Part shown: in pieces, positions 24,723-36,522 of the stretch | How positions within the stretch are numbered: the stretch's first letter is position 1 | How the letters are laid out: each line of letters opens with the position of its first letter | Source: Paramarasmius palmivorus | Lineage: Eukaryota > Basidiomycota > Agaricomycetes > Agaricales > Marasmiaceae | Length of the DNA stretch: 64,000 bases | Reading direction: 5' to 3' | NCBI GenBank assembly: GCA_037176845.1 | Contig: JAYKXP010000129.1 | Coordinates: forward strand, 1-64,000 | Notes under the pieces: model-generated | Told to the model about the DNA's origin: nothing | The model's database searches: none | Seen by the model: only the letters and a program-made list of their open reading frames with translations | Translations under genes and position numbers: made by a program

Positions 24723-27700
24723 AGGCACTACTATTCCTTATGTACTATAAACGCTTTTACTCGCCTTCAGACTTGAAGCTTGAAGCGCAACCACAGGGCT
24801 GTAAACCTTGGGACTTCTGGTCCCACTGGTATTCGCAACGACAATGTCATCAATATCACTGTATACAACTAATATTAATATCACCTGTTTACTACAAAGT
24901 ATCTATTGAATGAAGCCCCGGTCGGCTGCGATTCTCGATGTAAGGGCCTCGTAATTGGTTGAAGAGTCATGTATATACCGGTTCTTGAATCTGAAGATTG
25001 GAGCTTATTGTCGGAAGGCCGTAGGAGGACAACAGGCGTGGTGATTGCATTACCTAGCGGTAGCGGGAATATGAAACACAAGCAGTATTTACCCAAGGGA
25101 ACGAAGGCGGCGGGACCGTGACTTAGTGCTTAGTGGCGGCTATATCTTCCGAGTCCGAGAATTGGTCTGACTGGCGGTTCCGGTCCGTGAGAATATAGTC
25201 GTGGAAATTGCTCAGAGCTCGAGTCTGGTCCGTCCACGACAAGGTTCATCCTTTCTTCAGGGCGTAAACAGGAGTCTTTTCTTTGTATGCGTTCTGTATG
25301 TGACACTCTTCTTAAACTAATCCCAAGAAACTGACTTCCGTGTTTTGCCCTTTTAGTGCTCAACACCTACGCAGTACCCGATCTTTTTGCGGTCCAACTA
25401 CGTTCTCGGTAATCTCTGATTCTCTTAGACTTACCGCACTCCATTTGACCAGAGAATCAAGTTTGCTTCCCTTGGTTTGCGCTAAATACCGACTTTTCGC
25501 TCCCGCCTCTTGGTTTCCTGTCTGGGTAATGATGCGTACCACATCCTAACACCGACACCGCGACATAAATGTTCTATTCGAGCTGGATACGACCGAATTC
25601 AAATAATGCCTCCCCAACCTTATACCAGGATATTGCGAATTTGCAATGGGCCGGTCTTCTGTTCAGCTTTAGCAGGTCGATTCAATTGTATGGCGCATCC
25701 CAAATCCAGCGACCATCATCAAAGGCTACCTCCTTTTTGCCCGACCTTACTGCAATAACCGTTATCTCATGAACAGTGTTCCGGTCTGTTGGGAACCCTC
25801 AAGAGTCCGATATTACTCTGGCCGAGGCCGCCAAAATGTTCTTACCACAAGCCCTGTTCATATCCTTCGCCTTTTTTTCTTCAGCACATTCATGCCTCGT
25901 CTTCAACCTCCATCAAGCCTTCATTGCATTGCAACGCAGCGGTGTCATCTATCGCGGGACCAATACTAGTGTTGTTAGAACCGCCTTCGACTGCCATAAT
26001 TGTTCGGAGGTCGGAGTATATGTTGGTTGGTTGGGCCGATGATATTACAGCTAGTGATTCAACTTCTGAGACTGATTTGAGTGTTTTGGGGGTGTGAGTT
26101 TGTCCCTCCTTGCTTTCTGAGTGCCCCACTCATTGCTACATAGGCAGTACATCCCCCAGTCGCCATCAATGCTGACCGTATCAGCTATGTCCTCGATATG
26201 ACCGGTCTCTCGTTGCCGGTCGATGATGCATGCGCTTCAAATCTTACCGCTATGCACCTCGCTGCTCAGGCAGTGACCTTAAGGAACGTGACCAAGCCGT
26301 CGTTGCTGGCAACAATGCCATATTCCGGCCTTTGGAACAGTTTCCTCCCGCCAGCTTGATGTTCTTCGCCCGGATGGCATCTCCAAATCCTGTGACGAAG
26401 ATGCGAATGGTCATGCACATGGCGACGGCGCATCTCACTTCCTGCGGCTCCTTGATGGGATCGTGTTAATTGGCTCAAACCCAAGTACATGATCGCTCAT
26501 GTAGCTTACGAACGCGACTTACCAGTTTTCTATAGACAATCCACAATGCATACGATACTGGTCTCAAGCTTCTACAAGCCGATTTCGTTGGGCTTCATGG
26601 CTCCGGGACCGTCGCCGGAGATCAAACCGAGAACAATGCAGGTTTATGCTTTTTTAAGGGACGTCAGGGACGAGAAACCATCACAGGCTCTGTCAAAAGT
26701 AACATTGGGCACGATGGAATGAGTGCGGTTTGGACAATCAATTGGTCCTCAAGTTAGTGCCTGACTTGAACCCTAGGTCGTGATTATGTTGGAGCGAAAG
26801 CAACTTCTTCCGAATGGCTATTTCGAGAAATCCTCTTCAAGGTTCAGATTCGACAAATACAACCACCGCGTGCCAATTCAGGTCCAAGACCTCGTTGTCC
26901 AAGATAGACAGCAGGGTCTCATTGTGTCAATATCGAGCTTTGATTTGGAGGTGATGCAAACACGTCTCCATACCACGATACCTCAAAAATAGCTTTCATA
27001 TGTTACACCCGTGCCCAGATAGTTGTTAAGACCGTATTGCTCGTGGCACCGTATTATGCCTCGGTGACAACATCGGTGGTGCAATGGTGGCTGTTTCCGG
27101 ATGCTCAGACGGTTCAAGACTACATTGGCATGTATATGAAAACGCGACGGCAGATTTCGTCGAGGGTGATTATACGATCGGCTGACTCTAGAACAGGAGG
27201 TATGAGTCGATGACTTTTGAAAGGATTGCTTCTCACCCTGTATTGGCCCAGGTGTATCCCTTGATTCTGTATGGCGCATCTTCCCTCACTGAATAGTACA
27301 TTAAACAAATGGGTACACTCGAATCAGTTTTCTGCTCGTCACATTGGGCCAGGTGACCACACCGACAGACTTGGACACACTCTATAAGTCTCGACCAGCC
27401 CCTAAGTGCGGTGTCAACTCGGTATGTTATCTAGATCTTTTTTCTGAAAGAAAATGAAGCTCAACGTGGTTCACGTCTAAAGCTTCATGAATACCCTTGC
27501 CTTAGGGTGCGTAAAGAAGGCTGCAACGCGTGTGGTGAGCCTGCTAGCACACGCACTTATACATCATCCAGTCGCCTAACTCAAGGATTCGAACTGAAAT
27601 CAGTCGACCGCAGCACCTTTGAACCCAGGACTTGACCTTTACTACGTCGAGCATATTCGTGGCGCGCGCTCTCAAGCGGCTGCATCCAAGTCACCTTGGC

Positions 27701-28728
27701 CCTCTGTCTTCCCGTCGAAATCCGACTTGAAGAAACCATGAGAGCCGCAGGAATAGATCCTCAAAGTTTCGATATCGAAATCCCCCGGGTTGACAATTAA
27801 CCTCAGGGACGAGCTACATCTTTGGCATGAACATTGGGATCTCGCCTTGAAGTTGAAATCTTCCGACTTCTCCTTTGGATCTTGTTGGGCGAATTCTATC
27901 GCCAACATATCTGATATCCTTCATTGATCGCAAGGAGACGTGTGGCAGCAATAACACTTCCCCTGCCTCGACGCCTCCCCTCCAGATCGATGGTGGCTCT
28001 TCTTGGTCTGCCCTGTTTCAACCTCTCCCGTCCAGCACCTCTATGATGATTTACTATTATGAAAGCTAACCTTGTCCGTTTGATTACAGGGTTAAATGAA
28101 TAGACTCGAGGCTTGAAAGCAAGGAAGGAAGATGACTACACAGCCAACGTTGCCAGACCTCTACAAAATGTCAACCGAGGGATGTCAGATAACATCCTCG
28201 GTCCGCCCAGGTTTGATGTCAGGAGATGTTGAGAAAGGCATTCGTTGCGCTCAAAAAATGTTGCTGTAATATTACGACATACCTTGTACTCGCTTAATGT
28301 CAGCCAGATATTGGAAGAACATTGCTGAAATGTGTACGCGCGATGCACAGAAACGCCGAATCTGGCCAATATTACGGTGGAAAAACTGGGTGTTTGCATA
28401 TTTATATACACAGCAGCAGAGACGAATTGGACATATGAATGACAACCATTAATCGCGATTAAAATGATGGAATCCTGCTGGTTTTGCAATTGATTCCGCT
28501 GGTTCTGTACATGAATCTACGCTACAAGAAACGCACTGTGGACACTTGTTCGTAATGTTTACAGTATGGTAGTAGCGGGCTGTGCCGCTCATCGGCCACG
28601 CTCCCTTATTGAAACGGAGATCGTGTCAGTCCCCGGCTAACGTGTCAGCTTACAGAGCGTTCAGTCACGATGTCACATTTCTTCTGTCATCGCTACTCCT
28701 GCCACGGGCCCCATCTATCCTCTGTTCC
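24723..28728. other. Four kilobases without a secure gene
   Basis: Open fragments occur on the plus strand. One at 25569–25760 (with LYQDIANLQWAGLLFSF) is faintly like agaricomycete secreted or membrane proteins. One at 25776–26040 has a hydrophobic run, MFLPQALFISFAFFSS. One at 26140–26340 has YVLDMTGLSLPVDDACASN, and one at 26780–27340 resembles nothing I know. Stops and frame changes between them suggest one or two decayed genes, but none can be named. No repeats or RNA genes were recognised. Confidence 0.3.
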
Positions 28729-30668
28729 ATGGCTGCTCAAAACATCGTGGTCGACTTTCCTACTCTCGTACCCACAGATACAACCGCGGATCTATACCAG
28801 GGTATGAACGAACTGCACAACATTGCGTGGGTGAGACAGGCCAGACACAAGCTCTATAGTGTGGATCCGGTTTCCGGATCGTACATTCTCAAGGTCTTGT
28901 TCTCCATGTCTGGTAGTGGACCCCCTTCGATAGTCATCAGAGATGAATACTATCGCGCACTTCAAGACTGCCTTCTTTTCATGGATGGTACCAATGACTT
29001 CGATACCCCATACACGGCAGACGAGGCAAACTGTCTTTATTTCGACGCAGAAGACGTTCGAAGCTCTAGCACGAGCGGAGAGGCCTCCGGCACTCCAACG
29101 TTGATTCCGAAATGTCCAAGTGAAATCGATTGGAAACGACAACCAGATGGCGATGCGCAGAATCGAACTTTCGTAGTAACAGGTTCACCAGGCATCGGTA
29201 AGAGTTATAGCATGAAATTGGCTATGTACTGAATATATGACTGTCAGGAAAGACGCTCTGGCTTTATTTTGTACTGGTGGAACGGCTACTTCGAAGGCAG
29301 CACACTTTCCTCCAGTTCACCAAACAGGATGTCTTCTATTGGCACTCTAACGGTTGCACAACGCTCGAAATAGCTTCCTTGAAGCTTGGCTCGCTGGACC
29401 CGGGATATTGGTTCCTGATTGATTCCAACACCGCAATCTCAGACCCCCCGTTCATCTTCACACTATCCAGATGCAGATTCGTACTGTCCGCTTCTTGTCG
29501 AGACCAACGATTTGTATGGCTGGGAAAGTTAAGCTCAAGCAACTACAAGTGGATAATGAAACCCACTTCCGTATCAGAGGTCCTTATCATGTATGTTGAG
29601 TTATGTTTTCATATCACATTGCTTATGGATTTCCTTCAGGAACCGGTTTCAAGAAGCCGTCAACGACGAGAACAAACTCATATCCTTTTGCGACTCCTAT
29701 GGGTCCTGCGCACGTTACGTTTTTCAGTGTGCCAGGAATCCAAAATCCTACAAAAGGACGCTGAAGGCGAAGTTAAGGAAACTCAGCATCAGAGACCTTC
29801 GTGACTTGGTCTACAATGGAGATCAAAGTCTGCCGGTGAAGGAGGAGGTTTCGCATCTGGTGGTTGGAATTTACCCTGGACCTTCTCGGGACGACCCTTA
29901 CATCACTATCTATACTCCCTCGCTGCTCACAATCATAGAGTCGCAGTTTGCTGCGGAATGGGACGATAAAGCGTGGGACTTGTTCGACTCGTTCCGCTCT
30001 ACCCCTCAAACCCGCGTGCCAGCAGGACGCATCCTTGAATCAAGGCTTCACCAGACATTGGCTAAGGGAGGGCAATGGGAAGCAAACACGATGGTTGCGG
30101 TGTCGGAAGGCGATCAAAATGTCATATTCTCTGACAATGTTGCGAACAGAAAACGTGCTTACGTCAAGTTTGGACGGGGTGCACGCGTCCGATCCAAGTC
30201 CTCTACGTCCGGCTCGACCCCTCTAGACGTTCATCGCTTCTCGTTCGCGGATTTCAAAAAATCGTTCCGAGAAACGGGTTACTATCGTCCTCTCTCCCAA
30301 ACGCACGCCACTTACGATTCGTTTGTCCTCGACAAGAAGCGAGAAACGTTGGTCATCATTCAATCAACTATGTCGACTCAGCATGACGTCAACAAGAAGG
30401 GGCTGGCGTATCTGGAGGAGAAATGGGCGACCGGGTCGTTTAAAATTCACTACGTCGTCATCACGGACGACGAGACCAAAACAGTCAGGATACCTATTTC
30501 GAAGCAGTATGCGCATTTGATCAAGAAGAAAGTTCATATCTGCATGGGGAAAGCCGATTTGTTCCCGGTTAGTCGTCGTTTCTGCTTTGTCAAATTGAAG
30601 TTGGTCGCTAACTGAAGCACACCGCACAGAATGCACCTCAGTCTGAACGGACGAGTTTGCGTATATAA
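28729..30668 (+). CDS. Crinkler/RHS-type protein: P-loop NTPase plus nuclease-like C-terminus
   Basis: An intact four-exon gene: 28729–29197, 29248–29590, 29640–30567 and 30630–30668, totalling 1779 nt, 592 residues. Residues 1–150 have no named domain. A P-loop, GSPGIGKT (152–159), is split by intron 1. A Walker-B-like strand, WFLIDSN (Asp215), and a strand RFVLSASC follow, giving a STAND/AAA-like NTPase. The C-terminal part (about 390–560) resembles the restriction-endonuclease-fold domain of fungal Crinkler and trypanosome RHS proteins: AGRILESRLHQTL, then an Asp strand TYDSFVLD, then IIQSTMSTQHDVNKKGL, then HYVVITDD. Oomycete and fungal Crinklers are nuclear proteins; several oomycete members are secreted effectors. 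No signal peptide or ubiquitin-like header is visible here. It shows no break, in contrast to its decayed neighbours. The activity of this copy is inferred, not shown. The last short exon is the least certain part. Confidence 0.85.
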
Positions 30669-32098
30669 TCACCGGTTTCCAGACTTTATAACGTCTATAT
30701 GTTGGACTATGAGCCATTGGACCGTTTGTATGTTATCTTTTGTACTCGTAACGAGTGACGTCTACTTTAAACCTTCTGGTATCATCGTAGTTTTCAGTTG
30801 AAGTACGGATGCAATTATAGACTTCGAGTCACCTTCCAATCCACGCGTCTCTTGTCAAGGAGGTATTTATTAATAAACTGCAGATCTTGCCCACGTATGT
30901 TTGCGAGGCATATTCCTTGTTATGCCAGTCAATCATCTACGTCGAGCCCCACCCAGTGAATCATACCAGTCCATCAGTGTAGATTTCGGTCCTGTCGTGA
31001 AGACAGACTCTGTAAGCTCTTGGTGAGACCAGTGTGATTTACTTTTTGACCTGTTGCTGACCTTGAGCAATCTTTGTCAAGCCGTTTTCAGACAATCCCA
31101 AATCTGACACTCCAGAAATCCCCGGAGTGATATTCAGATGCACAGTGGACTCATTAGGTGGTAAGAGAAGAGTAAAGCAAGCAATGCACCTTTGTGTCCC
31201 ATCACTTGTGTCTGATAAGATGCCCAGAACGGGGTGGTTCCTGGCGTCTGATTAGACAAAATGATGGGGGTTTTTCCTGCACCCTGATGCACCTTCCTAC
31301 CGCTCCTCGCTGTACCTGGCTTTTCCTCTCCCAAGTTTCATCAAGTCTCTGCCATCTGCTGGTTTTCGCCACTGACCTCGATGACTCATCACTGGTTTCC
31401 ACAGCTTCCATGGTCACTCCCACGGCCTTTGTCATCGCACACACTCTTGCTGATGCCCCAAGTATCATCGTCAGAAAAATTTCTGGGCTCAACCTATAGC
31501 CAACCTATAACTTTTGCTGCACCTCGCTGTCGCCAGTCTCTGTGAATCACCAAATCAAATCCTCCAGATCTGAAAGCTGGACCCCGAAATCGGGATCTCT
31601 GATATCGCATGACTTCAAATAAAGCGGACATAGGTGAATACACAGGAAATCACAAGAAATCTTGAAATGCAGATGTAGATGAGCTGAAATCCTTCCAGCC
31701 AGCTGATTCGGCACCGGTGTTCGACTTGAGCGGCTAGCGGCGATGGCTCAGTTGGTCTTTGCTCCTCCGAGTCGCCCATCGCTCTTGGACTTCTTACGAC
31801 ATTGTTCGACATTAATATAAGCTCGGCGAGGCGAGCTCCCTAGATCCTCGGTGTCAGATGAGTCACGATAGACGAAGCTGGAGATCGCCGTTGTCTTGCT
31901 ACGTTACGATATTATAGTTTTGTACACAGTATTTCCTTTGCAGACTGTAATGTGCCTCCAGAGCTCCGGTTACAATCGAATGATTCCAATATTTAGATTC
32001 CGGTCATCGTGGGTTCTTGTTACCTCAGCCATAACCAAAACAGATCTAGCCAGAACGCCATTCTTTCTTTCTTCGCTAACCATAGTCTGATTGCCCGC
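30669..32098. other. Intergenic stretch, no gene recognised
   Basis: This lies between the Crinkler/RHS-type gene and the RING gene. Short open frames overlap on both strands at 31190–31500, but codon content and motifs do not support either. No RNA gene was recognised. Confidence 0.4.
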
Positions 32099-32932
32099 AT
32101 GTCAGTGTCAACCGCGGCCCACACAACGCATGAGCCTTGCAATATCATAGCCATGGAACTACCGTCAACAAGAGTGCAAGGTTTTCTCCCCGCTGGGCGA
32201 GACAAAGTACCCTTCTCGCTAGTATTTGAACGTATTAGTACCCTACTAACTCGCACGGTGTTCTAGACATCACTCGTAAATGACCTGCAAGTCCAGATAT
32301 TTGATCTAAAGTGCCAGCTAGCCCAGATCCAAGAAGAAAGCAGAACAAAGGTGTTTTGTCATTCGTCCCGTCGATTTCCTTAGTCCTGACCGTGGATAGC
32401 TTGCAGATGTATACTTGGTATGGGGAATCTGTCAGCCACTACATCTGACTCATGTTTTCTCTCAGGAAAATGCAACCTTGAAGCGAAACGTAGAACATCA
32501 GAAAAGAAGACGTGCAACTGCCAATCAGAACTTCGTTGATTGTATGAACAGTTACAATGCACTACAAGTCAAGATGCAAGACCAGGTGAGCTAGCCGCTT
32601 TACACTACTCGAACTCGCTCTCATTTTTGCTGGCTGATATTCAGGTATCAAGGGAAGAGCTCGAAGCTATCGTCAGTTGTCCGATTTGCTTTGGACGCAC
32701 TCACAACGCTGTAATGTGAGTAGAGGTCCATAGTACCAAATGAAATCTCACAGCACAAACCAATAGCACACGAGATTGCGGGCACACTTTTTGTGAACGC
32801 TGCTTTACCAAGTGGTTAGCCTACAAGATGGAGTGCCCTCAGTGCAGGGTGGCCGTGGTCAACACGCCCACACCCAACTATATTGCCCGGGAGGTAGAAA
32901 AGAAGTTGAGAACCGTTTACTATCTTGCCTGA
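32099..32932 (+). CDS. Coiled-coil RING-finger (C3HC4) protein
   Basis: Five exons join cleanly: 32099–32206, 32267–32350, 32466–32585, 32645–32715 and 32767–32932, giving 549 nt, 182 residues. The first intron has a classic ctaac branch site. Residues 37–104 form a heptad-rich helix (NDLQVQIFDLKCQLAQIQEE and following), predicted to be a coiled coil. The RING finger is complete: C116, C119, C132, H134, C137, C140, C151 and C154 (CPIC, CGHTFCERC, CPQC). Such proteins are usually E3 ubiquitin ligases that bring E2 to a substrate, with the coiled coil giving dimerisation or substrate choice. Intron 2 (32351–32465) is longer than the others. A second coiled-coil RING gene lies at 62.5 kb with the same architecture. 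Substrate and location are unknown. Confidence 0.87.
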
Positions 32933-33413
32933 AAGCGATGTCACTAATCGCCCATGGCGAAAGGGGGCTACCGTTGTATATTGTCGAGAATTTAGAAAGA
33001 GCAATGTATTCTGTTCTGTACATACTTGCGAACCATACAAATACGAGGATAAACCATTTGTGGCCAGCACACTCAGCGATGAGCGGCTGCTTGCAACCAC
33101 AAACGGCACATGTGAATGGGCAACATGTACAAACACACCCGCATCGTTCCAAAAACGCGATCGCAATGAAACATGAACGCGTCATGTGGAGCTTTTTCTT
33201 TGACCACCGTGTTCTCATTCCTTGCGGGCCCACTCTGCCACACTCGAAGGGAGAGAAGGCATTCATCAATGAGCAGCCTCATAGCATCATTGCGCAGTTT
33301 AGGAATTATGTGTGATAATCTTTTCGTCTCTTTCAATTCTCTAACCATAAAATAGTTGTACTCAGCGGCCTATATCCAGAAGAACGCGGCACTCTTTCTC
33401 AGCACTGACTGGA

Positions 33414-34525
33414 TTGATGCCAGGGAACAGGAAATACCTGAGCCTCGCTGACTTGTCTGGGGCAACACCCGCATCCGATGACACGATAGTCGCGTACTTG
33501 CTAGTGGCCACCTCTTCACCTCTTCACCGGTGCCCATGTCATCACCAGTGGCCGTGTCATCACAGAGTTTTGTCATCAAACAGGAAGACTGTGAACTTGA
33601 AGGCGAACCATGCCTCTTTGATCGAGGCCGAATACGAAGAAGATCCTCTATCCTTCGATAACAAACCAAAAACTTCAGCACATGTCAAGTACGTGGTATA
33701 TCTTTCATGATTCAACGGAAATTGACGTTTGCGTGAAGGATCCACACTATCACCGAAGCTGGTCGGGAGGTTCATATGATCTTGGATTCCGACGACGAAA
33801 ACGAGGATGAGACTACGGCGTCAGGGGTAAATGCCCCAGAGAATAATGTTGCCAGTACGTCTTCGTTGTGTTCATAATAATAGTCCGTTAACCTATTGAC
33901 CATCTAAGCGCCAGATGTTGCTGGCTGTTGGCAGCCTTCCGATACACAATGGAGGTCTTACATCTAAGGTTTATCACAGCAATCATTCCATCCGAATTAC
34001 CCCACCCGTTAAAGTACTACGACTCGAACGTATAACGGAGCTTGCGTCGATATATCCCATCTGCGAGGTTCCGACGGCCCTTTGGATTGACCTGCGCGAA
34101 AACGACAAGTATCACGTCATCGACGAGGCAACTGCAGAACTATACACTATGGACCATCTGATCAAAGACAAGGTTCGCGCCGGTTTATTCATGATTTTTC
34201 ATCAACTGATATGTTGTCATTAGGACAACGAAGCCTGGAAGGGATGTACAGGAAATGGCCAGAACTTTGTCCTGGTTTATTTCTCAGACGGCCAAGTGAT
34301 TCTATATACTTACGCTCATGTCTTAGGGTGGTAGGGTGGTGGAAGCGCAAGACGAACACAAAAATGGATTCTTCCTTGCCCAAAGGGGTGTACTTGTCAT
34401 CGTATCCCACTGGGGGCCCCTTTTCAGAATCAAACGACATTAGAAAGAGAGAAAATCGCTGTAATTTCGAATATACATTGTCGCGATGTACGCCTGGTAC
34501 CATATTACGAGTGCCAAATGCAAAT
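33414..34525 (+). pseudogene. Decayed uncharacterised agaricomycete protein
   Basis: The strand carries an acidic, Lys/Glu-rich beginning (SFVIKQEDCELEGEP), a D/E-rich motif VHMILDSDDENEDETTAS (about 33770), and a conserved-looking core LRLERITELASIYPICEVPT followed by ALWIDLRENDKYHVIDEAT (34022–34140). It then reads LYTMDHLIKDK, a GT–AG intron at about 34172–34223, and DNEAWKGCTGNGQNFVLVYF. I recall a common agaricomycete family with the core 'lerie-lt.lps.wPvP…Ay.ldlsd.k…DKD…W.G.TG', whose function is unknown to me. The first part shifts frame more than once (near 33600 and near 33720), and the end dissolves after YTYAHVLG, so this copy looks broken. The naming is low-confidence. Confidence 0.45.
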
Positions 34526-34608
34526 GAATGATTGAGGCAAGATGTTGAATTGCGCAAGTCGCTCCCGTCCCTTGTTAAATCTCTTCCACTCGCGCTTCGA
34601 CTTCGACG

Positions 34609-36522
34609 CTAATCCCCCGAAGGTGCCATGACGAGATTTATTCCCATCCGTACGACAAGACTTTGAACAGGGCAGACCACGACCACACTCCTCGAATCGG
34701 GACGGTCTCCTGGCGTCTCCTCCGAGAAGAAATACGCATCCGTTTTAAGATCACCCTCGTTTAGAACCTTGAGCTCCCCGAAACCGTGTCCGAAATCGAG
34801 AACGAGTACCCGATTGCCTTGCAGACGAGCACCTAATTTTTCTACGTCCTTGTGGGACCTTTGTAGAATACTTTGAACCAGATACCGAATGAAACCGACA
34901 TTCATCCGTATCAAATACCGTGAGTTTTCTGCGAAAGTTTTATAGGCTCTTTCCAAAAGAGTAAAGGAGCGGGGGCTTACTCTTCAGAGCCGCACGAGAC
35001 GTTTCGCATACTTGTCGGTGTCCAGCGGCAGCTTTCCAGTCAATCCGTTGGCAATCACGAGAACAATAAGTGACCTGTAGACAACCCTTGCAAGCCTTGA
35101 ACGATGGAATCTTCTGCCGAAGAGTACCGGATTTTTAGCCCTTGCCATTCCAAAATAATGTGGTACAAACCTTGTCCCCTATTTGTGCATTCGAAAGAAC
35201 TGCACCGTCACACTAGAGAAATCTCCTGATCAGCTGTCAAATCAACACTATCAGGCCTTGGAACTTACTTTATCATTGGCACATACCCGTGCCAAGGTCC
35301 AACTATTATCCAGGCGTTTGTATTCGGAGTATACTTCGAAAGTTGTGGAGACAATTACCGTCCACTGGTTCCACCTGGGTTGAAAACCGTCATGGATACA
35401 AAGATCCTTTCCAAGCGCACTTTTGGCTAATTGCAATACCTGAGTGCACAAGAGGTGAGGCGTCAATGCATCGAGAAGCTCTTCCCATAAGGTGACGATA
35501 GCGGGCCCTACAGACTCGATTGAAGCTAGACAGGCCATCGAGCGCTCTGCGCACAAAAGAGGCTTAAGGCCGCCAAAGGCAGATATCAGTCCGGCGCGTA
35601 GAGACTCGTAAACCCAACCAACACTTCCTTCTCTGCGAAAGATGGCCGCCAACAACTTGAAGGTGTACTTCAAAACGCTTGCAGCCGCTACCGGGGGCCT
35701 CATGAGTAGATCCAGTTGACAGAAACTTGGGGACGCCTTCGCCAGACGAACGATGCACACGGAACACCATCGTGCGAGATGCATGCCAACAAAATCTTCG
35801 CTGGATCCATCGTAAAGAGTGTCAATGACGAGCAGTGCGGCCTGAACACTTCTCACAGTCCGATCATTCAAACTGCGGTGTTGAAGCCGCTGGAACGACT
35901 CGACGGCTGCTCTTGCAAAATCGATGCGCCGATTAGTCTTTAGAACCGCTGCTACAGCCGCCGGAAACATGTCGCCTTCGAGGAATTGGGCACCATAACA
36001 TGAATGGAAGATGATCGACCCCACTGTATCCAACGGCACAGCGAGACTCATCGAACCAAGTAGCGCCTTTACTAAGAACTTTGGGAGTCCGTCGCACTTT
36101 CGGAGCTCTTCGACGATTCTTGATTTTGGGTGGAAGTCTAGTAAGGAGAGTATGACCTCGAGGAACGATGCGGTGACCGGGCCATACCAATCATCTCCTA
36201 GACAGCCTCTTGGTCGTCCAGAATCTTCGTCCTCTAGAGGTGTAGCTCGCTTCTCCAACTCTTGAGCCCATCTCCAAATGTGGCCCCAAGTTCTTCGTGG
36301 TCCTATTCGTGGAAACGATGTATAGATCATTTGGTACCTTTGCTTGGGGATGAGATAGACGGCGAAATTTTGTAGCGCCTGACACGATATAAAACATTCA
36401 TTGTAAAATCGTTCTGATTCTTCGGGGACGTCCTTTGCAAGAATCTCATAGATGTGTTTGAGAAGCTGGGGGTCTGATCGTGAGGCCATGGAGGCCATAT
36501 CGTCCGCCGAAACAAGAACCAT
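34609..36522 (-). CDS. MYND-type zinc-finger protein
   Basis: An intact four-exon gene: 36522–35269, 35212–35171, 35113–34981 and 34928–34609, totalling 1749 nt, 582 residues. Residues 1–400 form a long helical repeat-like region without a named domain (starting MVLVSADDMASMASRSDPQL). The MYND finger spans 414–468. Its ligands are C414, C419, C440, C443, C449, C453, H464 and C468 (KACKGCLQVTYCSRDCQ, then GHRQVC). Two introns fall inside or beside the finger, as is common in these genes. A 110-residue C-terminal domain follows, containing RVLVLDFGHGFGELKVL. MYND fingers bind proline-rich peptides. Agaricomycetes carry hundreds of such genes, mostly of unknown role. This copy shows no break and has ordinary splice sites. 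The exact N-terminus could be extended by an upstream exon. Confidence 0.87.

Noticed and set aside
27560..27640. Minus-strand tRNA candidate around ttcgaat
   Set aside because: T-stem halves are not complementary and no cloverleaf can be drawn.
28582..28728. Extension of the Crinkler/RHS-type protein upstream of 28729
   Set aside because: The upstream frame opens with GTG, not ATG, and adds no known header domain; ATG 28729 is preferred.
31741..31815. tRNA-like A-box (tggctcagttgg)
   Set aside because: No acceptor stem, no anticodon arm and no proper B-box at the right distance; chance match.
32816..33348. Overlapping minus-strand frames opposite and after the RING gene
   Set aside because: Cys-rich appearance comes from antisense of RING and A/T composition; no splice chain or domain.
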